From the NCBI GenBank assembly GCA_014729055.1, contig WJKO01000650.1, positions 1 to 6,881 on the forward strand: DNA of 6,881 nucleotides, written 5' to 3'. Source of the stretch: Promethearchaeota archaeon. Its GTDB lineage: Archaea; Asgardarchaeota; Lokiarchaeia; Sigyniarchaeales; Promethearchaeaceae. The translations under genes were made by a program, and so were the position numbers. The notes under the pieces are model-generated. The model was not told the origin of the DNA. It saw only the letters and a program-made list of their open reading frames with translations, and ran no database searches. Shown one piece after another: positions 1-6,535 of the stretch (the first letter of the stretch is position 1; every line of letters begins with the position of its first letter).

Positions 1-2
1 AA

Positions 3-1199
3 CCCACTTCTTTAATTAAAATATTTTATAGCGAAAAAATTGGAAATAAATTTAGGTGGCAAAAAATTACACATGAAAATTTGGATATCGATGTAGATAG
101 AGAACTATTAAATTCAGTTTTCGACCAACCTACAATGAGATACATCCTTCTATATATGTATTTAGTTCGTTTTAATGTTTTTAGGAATTTAGAAGAAGAG
201 GATCTGGTCGACATCTTTGATCAATTATATGATCCGAGTTTTAAAAACCAGATTACCGTAGGAAACCTAAAGAGAATGTTTCCTGGCGATATCATTAGGG
301 AGATGTTTGCATTTAATATAGTTACCAATATTAAGAATTATAAGAGTTTTTTAGCAAAAGAAGACGACTTTCAAGTGAGAATGCTTGATGTATATTTAGA
401 TGAAACCAAAGAAAACATTATGTTCTCAGAAGAAAGCATTTTAGGCATTATTAAACCCTTTTTTCCGAGGGTTACTGAAAAAAAGATATCAGATGCTCTC
501 AAGAATCTAAGAGGAATTATGTGTTTGCATAGTGCGTGCACACATCCTTTAGTCCATAAATATAACAATGATTATGTATTAGATGATGAATTATACGATA
601 TCATCTTTTTCTTGGGAAATCCCTATCTTGCTTTACGTTTAGAACAGTTAGTGGTATCTATGAAAGATAAAATAGATGAAATAAACAAGGAAGTTGAAAA
701 ATATCTTAAAGTATTCTATAATGACTCATTAAAAAGTAGTTTTATTAAAATGATAAAAAAAGCAATAAAATGGAACGAAGAAAACAATGAAGAAGGAAAT
801 TATTTAAAATATATTACTGTTAAAGGCAGAAAACTGCCTGAAAAATTTAACCCAAGTGAATACGTACAAAATATGGAAATTTACGATGAGTGGTGGAATA
901 CATTTAATAAATTCATTGGTTATAAATACGATTGCATAAATGCTTCTTTACAAATTGAAGATATTGAAGCATATTATTCAGGACCAAAGCAAAAAATTTC
1001 ATATCTAACATTCATTGAAAAAGTCACTTCCAATGAGGAAGAAATATCTAATGTAATAAAGAATTCATTAGTGGAAATCCGAAAGAATCTAAAAGAAGCT
1101 AATGATACGATGGAGAATATTCCAATAAAGGAAGTGAAGTTATTGAATTTAGATGTAGAGCGTGCTGTTATTGAACACGAAAAAGAGGAAGATGAGTAA
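3..1199 (+). CDS. Unrecognised helical protein, 5'-truncated by the window edge
   Basis: I do not recognise this family. The frame is open from the first bases of the window through 398 residues to TAA at 1197-1199. The first start-like codon is TTG at 81, which has no close Shine-Dalgarno sequence, and the 26 codons before it contain no stop and read like protein, so the true start probably lies upstream. The protein looks mostly helical. Around codons 45-110 and 135-200 the helix-turn-helix-strand rhythm resembles winged-helix domains (for example VTEKKISDALKNLRG, then a turn rich in Cys and His, then YVLDDELYDII). That is inference from pattern only. A Cys/His cluster lies at 522-557. The C-terminal third is charged and helical, ending in an acidic EHEKEEDE tail. 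It overlaps the next gene by 8 nt, so the two are probably translationally coupled. Confidence is high that it codes and very low on function. Confidence 0.85.
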   Translation, partial: PTSLIKIFYSEKIGNKFRWQKITHENLDIDVDRELLNSVFDQPTMRYILLYMYLVRFNVFRNLEEEDLVDIFDQLYDPSFKNQITVGNLKRMFPGDIIREMFAFNIVTNIKNYKSFLAKEDDFQVRMLDVYLDETKENIMFSEESILGIIKPFFPRVTEKKISDALKNLRGIMCLHSACTHPLVHKYNNDYVLDDELYDIIFFLGNPYLALRLEQLVVSMKDKIDEINKEVEKYLKVFYNDSLKSSFIKMIKKAIKWNEENNEEGNYLKYITVKGRKLPEKFNPSEYVQNMEIYDEWWNTFNKFIGYKYDCINASLQIEDIEAYYSGPKQKISYLTFIEKVTSNEEEISNVIKNSLVEIRKNLKEANDTMENIPIKEVKLLNLDVERAVIEHEKEEDE

Positions 1200-2148
1200 A
1201 ATGAAATGTCCCACATGTGGCACAGAAATGAAACAATTAGTGCCGGGTATACAACAATGCCCAAAATGCAAAAAGATTATCAAAGATAAGACGTTCAAGA
1301 AAAAAGAAGTCGAGGAAGAAACCGAGTTAAAATCTGGCGAATGGTTTATGAAAAATACGGCGATTAACAAGAAATATGAAATCGCTGAAAAAGGAATCAT
1401 CGTTAACGAAACAGAAAAAGTAGCAATTGGATTAGTAATTTGCCACTCAACCTTACTACCCAGTGATAAATACATTAGAATATCTTGGTTTAAAATGCCG
1501 TTACGTTTACATAAAGGTATGATGAAAATAACCAGTTCTGCAGAACTTTCAAATCTATTAACTGCATTAACCAGTATTGATAATGATTTCGATGAATCAT
1601 TCAATAGGATTAAGCGGAGAACCAAAGAAGAGATTTTAAAAGACAGTGAAGATGAAGGCGACATATTAGAGTTTTTAGCGGAGTTTGATGGTAAAACTTG
1701 TCCAAAATGTCATTCAAGAATGAAAAAAAGCCGGAATCATAAATATCTGAATTGCCAAGTATGTGGTGAAGTTGTAGTCTTAGAAGATGGGAATCCGATT
1801 TTTGATATACCCACAGATAAGTTACCCCTCTCATATTCGGGCAACTTTCCTGTAAATTACTACATGCCAGCCATAGGAATTACTATCAAATGGATTATGG
1901 GGGAGTGGAAAGCTATTGTAATTATCTACGCAAAAGAAAATCCAGATAAGAGATGGTTAAGATTTTATTGGTGGACTAGAAATTTACAAGAATATATTTC
2001 AAGTAAATACCGTGCAGACGTCAGTACTGCAAAAGCGTTGGCATGGACTGCAAGAAGGGGTGCAGGTTCAACCAATGTATATGACAAAGAAGTTATTAAG
2101 AATATGATAAAAGGATTAAAAAAGATTAAACAAGAATTGGACTGGTGA
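1192..2148 (+). CDS. Double zinc-ribbon protein with duplicated beta-rich module
   Basis: This is a 318-residue protein with two four-cysteine zinc ribbons: C6/C9 with C23/C26 (CPTCG...CPKC) and C170/C173 with C188/C191 (CPKC...CQVCG). Each ribbon is followed by a similar beta-rich module. The first contains SDKYIRISWFKM near residues 91-102 and the second contains PDKRWLRFYWWTR near 251-263; both are preceded by a Gly-Ile and hydrophobic-strand pattern and followed by a helix. The protein therefore looks like an internal tandem duplication. Zinc ribbons of this kind commonly bind nucleic acid or mediate protein contacts; the exposed aromatics and basic C-terminus (KNMIKGLKKIKQELDW) fit nucleic-acid binding, but that is inference. 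Start choice: ATG 1192 lies 3 nt after GAGG and overlaps the previous stop; ATG 1201 and GTG 1162 are alternatives. No known family was recognised. Confidence 0.88.
   Translation: MSKMKCPTCGTEMKQLVPGIQQCPKCKKIIKDKTFKKKEVEEETELKSGEWFMKNTAINKKYEIAEKGIIVNETEKVAIGLVICHSTLLPSDKYIRISWFKMPLRLHKGMMKITSSAELSNLLTALTSIDNDFDESFNRIKRRTKEEILKDSEDEGDILEFLAEFDGKTCPKCHSRMKKSRNHKYLNCQVCGEVVVLEDGNPIFDIPTDKLPLSYSGNFPVNYYMPAIGITIKWIMGEWKAIVIIYAKENPDKRWLRFYWWTRNLQEYISSKYRADVSTAKALAWTARRGAGSTNVYDKEVIKNMIKGLKKIKQELDW
2144..2148 (+). promoter_or_regulatory. Shine-Dalgarno-like GGTGA before gene 3
   Basis: GGTGA overlaps the TGA stop of the zinc-ribbon gene and lies 5 nt upstream of ATG 2154. It matches part of the GGAGGTGAT complement of the usual archaeal 16S rRNA 3' end. 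This favours ATG 2154 over GTG 2145 as the start of the next gene and suggests coupled translation. Confidence 0.5.
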
Positions 2149-2153
2149 ATTAT

Positions 2154-3272
2154 ATGGCTATTTCACTCTGGCAAGAATTACTCCAGAAATTTCAAGAAGG
2201 TCTCGAAAACTCGATTGAAAAAATCAGTGAAAGAGATATAGACACTATCCCTGGAGCAAAAGAACGACTCATTGAAAAACTTGAACAGATCAAACGCTAT
2301 CTTCCGCGCAATGACGGGGAGTATATCATTAAAATTATTGACGATTCCATACAAAAATCATTTTTCCCACGGATAAATAATATCTCAGAGGCATTTATTA
2401 AAATATTAGATGCACGAACACCAGAACAAGATTATATTATACAAGAATTGATAAATGGGTTTATCTCTTCGGAAGGTAAAGTAATTGCATCCAGTAAAGG
2501 GGGACCAATCTTAGATAATCTTGTTGAGGCATTTAAAAAACGGCGCGATTTTAAGATTGTAGATTTTCAATACTATGCTATGTTTGGCAACCCAAATAAG
2601 CCCCGAAAATATGTTATCAACCGACTAAAGAAGATTGTTGAGTTCCTTGGATTAGAGTCGGATTGTTATGTTAAAACAGATGTGGGAACAGGTGAAGACA
2701 AAGAAATTACGTATTTCTCATTTCCAAAAGAAATTAATCAAATTTTAGAAGGAAGATATATTGAGACATTAGAAACAGGCGAGACGTATGTGACCGATAA
2801 ATTCGATAAAATGGTATTCATAGCATTCTTTCTTGCAAAAGTATCCGTTGAACGAAAAACATTAGATAAATTCAAAATAAATGGTATCTGTGCGATTTTT
2901 GCACTCATAATGATTATCAGTTTCATGCCCAAATTACAGATAGATGAAAAAAATCCAATTAATCGAGATCCACATTTTGATGCACAATCTATGAGTGTTA
3001 TTCCTAAGTCATGGATGAATTCAGATATTCTATCTGAGTTATTACCTCCATTAATTCAAGTAATGGCATTTAGATTAGGGGGAAATGATTGGTTGGATAA
3101 AATTGAACTTACTGAAAAAAAGATAAAATTGCACCTCCAAGCCCAATTTCTTTTAAAGGATGTGAATAAATGGGTATTAGGTAACATGTGCCGAGTAGAA
3201 ATCCCAATCTTTATAGAAATATCTGCAATCCTTAATGAAATCACGGTTGGAATGGAAAGGGAGAGAAACTAA
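2154..3272 (+). CDS. Helical protein, paralogue A of an adjacent pair
   Basis: This 372-residue protein belongs to no family I recognise. It is mostly alpha-helical. Starting from ATG 2154, QDYII lies at residues 92-96; a helix-turn-helix-like segment follows (KYVINRLKKIVEFLGLES, about 152-169) with a strand pair ending ITYFSFPKEI, which could be a winged helix. LAKVSVERKTL lies at about 227-237, followed by a very hydrophobic stretch at about 242-257 (INGICAIFALIMIISF). The same landmarks occur in order in the next gene, so the two are diverged paralogues. The hydrophobic stretch could be a membrane segment, but the aligned helix in the paralogue is less hydrophobic, so a buried helix is more likely. 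The start is supported by GGTGA 5 nt upstream; GTG 2145, overlapping the previous stop, would add three residues. The next gene begins 2 nt after the stop. A scaffold or adaptor role is only a guess. Confidence 0.88.
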   Translation: MAISLWQELLQKFQEGLENSIEKISERDIDTIPGAKERLIEKLEQIKRYLPRNDGEYIIKIIDDSIQKSFFPRINNISEAFIKILDARTPEQDYIIQELINGFISSEGKVIASSKGGPILDNLVEAFKKRRDFKIVDFQYYAMFGNPNKPRKYVINRLKKIVEFLGLESDCYVKTDVGTGEDKEITYFSFPKEINQILEGRYIETLETGETYVTDKFDKMVFIAFFLAKVSVERKTLDKFKINGICAIFALIMIISFMPKLQIDEKNPINRDPHFDAQSMSVIPKSWMNSDILSELLPPLIQVMAFRLGGNDWLDKIELTEKKIKLHLQAQFLLKDVNKWVLGNMCRVEIPIFIEISAILNEITVGMERERN

Positions 3273-3274
3273 AA

Positions 3275-4528
3275 ATGGTAAGAGAAACTTGGTCAGATGT
3301 ATTAGCGTATTATCTTAACTATGTAACGAATCTACAACCCGTTTTTGAACAAACTCAGCGATTTATTTTAGATCTTAAGCCAGAATCATTATTAAACCGT
3401 GAAATTTTTGAGGACAAATTGAAAAGGGAAAATAAGAGGTCGGTAAGTAAGGTGAAGGCGATTTCAGAATTCCTAGCAATGTTTCGAACTGAAATCTTTG
3501 AATTTATTTGGAATTACGTCGAAGAAACTAAAGATTATTTCGATCTTATCGATATTCAAGATTATATTATTGATTTTCTCATTGAATCAATAAAAGCACT
3601 TAAAACTTTGGAATCTATTACTAATCCTGATGAAGATGACCTCAGAAAAACGCTATTATATCAGTCAGTTCATATAATTCAAGAAAAAATCTTCCCACAA
3701 GGTCAGAGTCTACAAGATATTTACGATAAATTGATAGATCAATCAATAAGCTATTACGAAGTCCAACGGCACCTTCTAAAACCCGCTGCCTATTATCGTG
3801 AGGATCTCGAAAAAAGTGAAATACCAGGATTTACTCCCAATACCTACAAAATTTTGAATCAAATAACTTCCTTATTTAATCTTGATCCAAATTATTATGA
3901 AATGCCAGAAGACAACGCAATAGATATACCCGTTATTTTACCAGAACAAGTTTTTGATCCTTTTATAGAGCAGATTGCGAATAAAGAAAGAACAGCGATT
4001 ACGAGAATTCTAAAAAGAATGGAGTTAAGAATTATTGATGGTATTTTCATTGGTCCAACAGAAAGATTTTTGGAATTAACAGAACCACATAATTATATAA
4101 CTAGAAAATCGGTTTCAGAGGATAAAGAGCGAATAATCCCACAGTTTAGCAACGAAACGTTAGTATTATTATATCTTGCAAAAACCTCGTATCGTCGCGG
4201 ATTTCTCTCGAGAGAATTGATCAATTGGATAAGTTCAAACATTGCGTTTCTCATCTATAAAGGTATATTAAAAGTAATAGTATCTGATGATAATATCTTT
4301 TATCCTATTTTCGTTGACCTCAAAGTTGAAGAGAAAATACTACCTTATTTGATGAAACTAGCATGCTTTGAAAACTACTTGAGAATGGATAGGACCAAAA
4401 TTAGAGATTCAGTTCAATATCGAAAACAAATCTTTAATTCATTAGGTTCCAAAAATGAATATATTGAAAGTATTATTAAAGATATAGCGGAAGCATTGCA
4501 TCCACTAATAGAAAATCTCAATATTTAA
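3275..4528 (+). CDS. Helical protein, paralogue B of an adjacent pair
   Basis: This is a 417-residue, mostly helical protein of unrecognised family. It starts at ATG 3275, 2 nt after the preceding stop, with GGGAGAG at 3259-3265 as a possible ribosome binding site. It shares with the preceding gene an N-terminal Trp-acidic-x-Leu start (TWSDVL versus LWQELL) and QDYII at residues 95-99, followed by LI at 102-103. It also shares a helix-turn-helix-like segment (YKILNQITSLFNLDPNYYEM, 191-210, then IDIPVILPEQV), and an ungapped block in which F291, LAK 301-303, S305, R308, IN 316-317 and I319 coincide. It is longer than its partner mainly because of about 35 extra residues before the helix-turn-helix segment and about 40 between residues 232 and 280. 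No catalytic motif or signal peptide is visible. Two such proteins side by side suggest hetero-oligomeric subunits of one complex; this is inference. Confidence 0.88.
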   Translation: MVRETWSDVLAYYLNYVTNLQPVFEQTQRFILDLKPESLLNREIFEDKLKRENKRSVSKVKAISEFLAMFRTEIFEFIWNYVEETKDYFDLIDIQDYIIDFLIESIKALKTLESITNPDEDDLRKTLLYQSVHIIQEKIFPQGQSLQDIYDKLIDQSISYYEVQRHLLKPAAYYREDLEKSEIPGFTPNTYKILNQITSLFNLDPNYYEMPEDNAIDIPVILPEQVFDPFIEQIANKERTAITRILKRMELRIIDGIFIGPTERFLELTEPHNYITRKSVSEDKERIIPQFSNETLVLLYLAKTSYRRGFLSRELINWISSNIAFLIYKGILKVIVSDDNIFYPIFVDLKVEEKILPYLMKLACFENYLRMDRTKIRDSVQYRKQIFNSLGSKNEYIESIIKDIAEALHPLIENLNI

Positions 4529-4540
4529 TTATGTTAATCA

Positions 4541-4594
4541 AAAAATGACATTCACAAAAGAAGTGACAACAAAAAGTGACATTTACAAAAGAAG
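4541..4594 (+). repeat. Imperfect direct repeat duplicating the ATPase gene start
   Basis: Two 23-bp copies, 4541-4563 and 4572-4594, match at 21 of 23 positions with a period of 31 bp. Each contains a start codon followed by five identical codons by translation: ATG 4545 and GTG 4576 both give MTFTKE. The differences are A/G in the start codon and C/T in a synonymous Phe codon. Because 31 is not a multiple of three, the upstream ATG is out of frame with the ATPase and its frame stops after about 30 codons. The end of copy A (GAAGTGA, 4560-4566) sits 9 nt before GTG 4576 and may act as a weak ribosome binding site. This occupies most of the only gap over 20 nt in the window. Confidence 0.8.
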
Positions 4595-5670
4595 AAATAA
4601 AAACAAGATTGGAAAAATATGGAACAGTCTATTTCCCAAACGATATTATCGATAAACCAGAGGATCTTCTTGGTCTCGATAAAAATAAAGAGATGTTGGA
4701 AGATTTCTTTAAAGCATTAAAAAATTACAAAAAATATGCTAAAAAACTACGAGAATTGAGAATGACTCCTTCTATCTCTGTTTTACTCTATGGACCACCA
4801 GGTACGGGTAAAACAAGTTTAACTAGAGCACTTGCAAAAAAATATAAAATCCCTATGTGTGTTGTTGAAGCAGATCGGTTAGTATCTCCGCTTTTAGGAG
4901 ATACATTAAAAAACATGCGAAATGTTGTGGAATTAAGCGGAGAGATCGCTAAGGAAAACGGCTTATTCTTGCTATTTTTTGATGAGTTAGATGCTATTGC
5001 ATCCGAAAGAAGTAGTGTTAATGAAGTCGGGGAGATCAAGCGTGGTGTAATTTCATTTTTACAAATACTTGATCGTATAGATTATGAGGGTATTCCACTA
5101 GCTATATTTGGAGCTACTAATCATCAGAGTCAGCTCGATAGTGCAGTTTGGCGAAGGTTTACATTCCATGCATATTTTGGGTTTCCCGATTTTATTATTC
5201 GTAAAGAAATTCTTATAAAATATCTTGAAAGATTAGAACAAACGCAAATTGAAGTAGATAATACAATTTATACTCAACTAGAAGACGAACTCAAATTACT
5301 AAAAAAAGAATATCAATCCATAAAGAAAAAATCGATAACATCAGTAAACAGGTTTGAATTTGAAGATATTTTTGCTGACAAGAACAAAGGAAAAACCATC
5401 GGGATATTAACCTCCACTAGAGGTTATACTGGTGCAGATTTACAAAGGGGGATGCGCGTTTCATTATTAAAAGGAATCCAAAAAGGACTATTAAAATATG
5501 AAGATTTATTGGATTCATTGAAATTCGTAGGTGGAACTAGGATTCATGTCAAGCAACAACAATTATTGTCTGGTAATGAAGAACATAAAGAGATCTATTA
5601 TTCGAAATCAAATAATAAAAACACCCAAGATATAAATAAATCTAATAAGAAAAAACCATTAGAAATATAG
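4576..5670 (+). CDS. AAA+ ATPase, SpoVK/FtsH/Cdc48-like single domain
   Basis: This 364-residue protein has one AAA+ module that should hydrolyse ATP as a ring and remodel or unfold a partner. Visible motifs are LLGLDKNKEML at 31-41 (the usual lead-in), Walker A GPPGTGKT 73-80, Walker B LLFFDELDA 132-140 with D136/E137, sensor 1 GATN 179-182, and paired arginines R193/R194 in VWRRF where arginine fingers sit. A sensor-2-region helix GYTGADLQRG spans 283-292. EVGEIKRGV at 150-158 also fits the SpoVK-like group (COG0464 type). Oddities: the pore-loop position reads SPLLGD (104-109), lacking the usual aromatic; a charged helical insertion of about 60 residues precedes the sensor-2 helix; and the last 30 or so residues are an Asn/Lys-rich, probably disordered tail. 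The N-domain before the ATPase core is only about 30 residues, with no MIT or FtsH transmembrane part. GTG 4576 is the only plausible start, since TGA at 4564 closes the frame upstream. The substrate is unknown. Confidence 0.93.
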   Translation: MTFTKEEIKTRLEKYGTVYFPNDIIDKPEDLLGLDKNKEMLEDFFKALKNYKKYAKKLRELRMTPSISVLLYGPPGTGKTSLTRALAKKYKIPMCVVEADRLVSPLLGDTLKNMRNVVELSGEIAKENGLFLLFFDELDAIASERSSVNEVGEIKRGVISFLQILDRIDYEGIPLAIFGATNHQSQLDSAVWRRFTFHAYFGFPDFIIRKEILIKYLERLEQTQIEVDNTIYTQLEDELKLLKKEYQSIKKKSITSVNRFEFEDIFADKNKGKTIGILTSTRGYTGADLQRGMRVSLLKGIQKGLLKYEDLLDSLKFVGGTRIHVKQQQLLSGNEEHKEIYYSKSNNKNTQDINKSNKKKPLEI

Positions 5671-5686
5671 AGAGAGAATTCCAGTC

Positions 5687-6535
5687 ATGGAGTCAAAAAT
5701 TGCACGCATTATTGATAAAAATAACGAAACATTAAATTCTTTATTATTTGAGAGTGATTCGATAATTAAAGCAATTGATTCAAGAACAGGACAGATTGAG
5801 GATCGAGAGAATCGAAGTAAATTACAATTCAAAGATGTTAAAGCCCGGGTGAATCTGAATCTCCATAAATTTTCTGATATCATTGATTATTTAGTAGAGT
5901 TTTGGGGTGATTTAAAAGATATCACTGGCGGTGCAAAATACAAGGAAACGGTTAAAAAACTAACATCGATCAAAAATGAGATCCAAACAAAAATTAAACA
6001 ATTTGGCGCCCTTTTCATTAATAAACATACAACAAAAATCGCTGGTAATTATCAAATACCGAGATCTATCGCTAATGAGTCTTGGTTGCAGATCAGCGAA
6101 GAAATAAGAGATAATACACAATTTCAGGAAGTAATTGAAAACATAGAAGAATATACTAAAGACTATTACAACACTCTTTTAGATAAAGAATTAGAAAAAG
6201 TAAAGCGAGACTATCCCCAACTCGATGAGATTATATTAGAGGACTTCAAAGATAAGTTCTTAGAATCACAGATAAGTTTTGAAGATTATTTCGATAGTGT
6301 TAAAACTAAACTCGAAACTGAAAAAAAAAGAAAAAAAGGGCCAAAAACTCTTGAGGAAGAAGAATACGAAGAAAAGCTCAGAAAAATTCAAGAAGATTTC
6401 GATAATTATGAAGCATACATGAATGCAGATGAACGAACTCTTAGGAGAATGAAGCGAAAGGGAATTTACAACTTAAATACGAAAAAGCAAAAACGCCGAA
6501 TAAGGCGACCCAAAAATTCTGATGATGAAAAATGA
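5687..6535 (+). CDS. Charged coiled-coil protein with basic C-terminal tail
   Basis: This is a 282-residue hydrophilic protein of unrecognised family. It begins at ATG 5687, 16 nt after the ATPase stop, with a weak purine run GAGAGAG at 5670-5676. The N-terminal 110 residues read as amphipathic helices (for example KYKETVKKLTSIKNEIQTKI, 85-104). The middle is acidic helix, and about 200-245 is a highly charged, coiled-coil-like stretch with EKKRKKGPK followed by LEEEEYEEKLRKIQEDF. The last 35 residues are strongly basic (TLRRMKRKG, then KKQKRRIRRPK), ending in a short acidic SDDEK. No signal peptide or transmembrane segment is seen. The tail could bind nucleic acid or an acidic partner, and its place directly after the ATPase suggests an adaptor or substrate for that motor; both are inferences. 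It overlaps the next gene by ATGA. Confidence 0.88.
   Translation: MESKIARIIDKNNETLNSLLFESDSIIKAIDSRTGQIEDRENRSKLQFKDVKARVNLNLHKFSDIIDYLVEFWGDLKDITGGAKYKETVKKLTSIKNEIQTKIKQFGALFINKHTTKIAGNYQIPRSIANESWLQISEEIRDNTQFQEVIENIEEYTKDYYNTLLDKELEKVKRDYPQLDEIILEDFKDKFLESQISFEDYFDSVKTKLETEKKRKKGPKTLEEEEYEEKLRKIQEDFDNYEAYMNADERTLRRMKRKGIYNLNTKKQKRRIRRPKNSDDEK

Noticed and set aside
1149..1664. 171-codon open frame on the - strand
   Set aside because: It lies antisense to the zinc-ribbon gene, whose cysteine motifs and internal duplication show the + strand is the coding one. The - strand product is Ser/Phe/Leu-rich as expected of a shadow frame.
4203..4216. Perfect 14-bp palindrome TTCTCTCGAGAGAA inside paralogue B
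   Set aside because: It is within a coding region, and one such palindrome is about what chance gives in nearly 7 kb. There is no second copy or flanking signal.
4545..4640. Short ORF from ATG 4545 as an extra gene
   Set aside because: Its first six codons simply copy the ATPase start, and the rest is ATPase coding sequence read out of frame. I keep it only as a possible decoy or upstream ORF, not as a gene.
4788..5039. 83-codon - strand open frame opposite the ATPase
   Set aside because: It is the mirror of the Walker A to Walker B region, with no independent motif or start signal.
5576..5670. Asn/Lys-rich end of the ATPase as a degraded or frameshifted domain
   Set aside because: No homologous continuation is visible in the other frames. 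It reads as a low-complexity tail ending cleanly 16 nt before the next start.
4576..5670. ATPase as Vps4 with neighbours forming an ESCRT cluster
   Set aside because: There is no MIT domain, the pore loop differs from the Vps4 form, and the neighbouring coiled-coil and helix-turn-helix-like proteins show no recognisable Snf7, Vps25 or Vps22 motifs.
6321..6340. A9-G-A7-GGG tract resembling a slippery frameshift site
   Set aside because: It encodes a Lys/Arg run in frame. The -1 frame stops within about six codons and the +1 frame within about 26, with no domain or obvious stimulatory structure, so programmed frameshifting is not supported.
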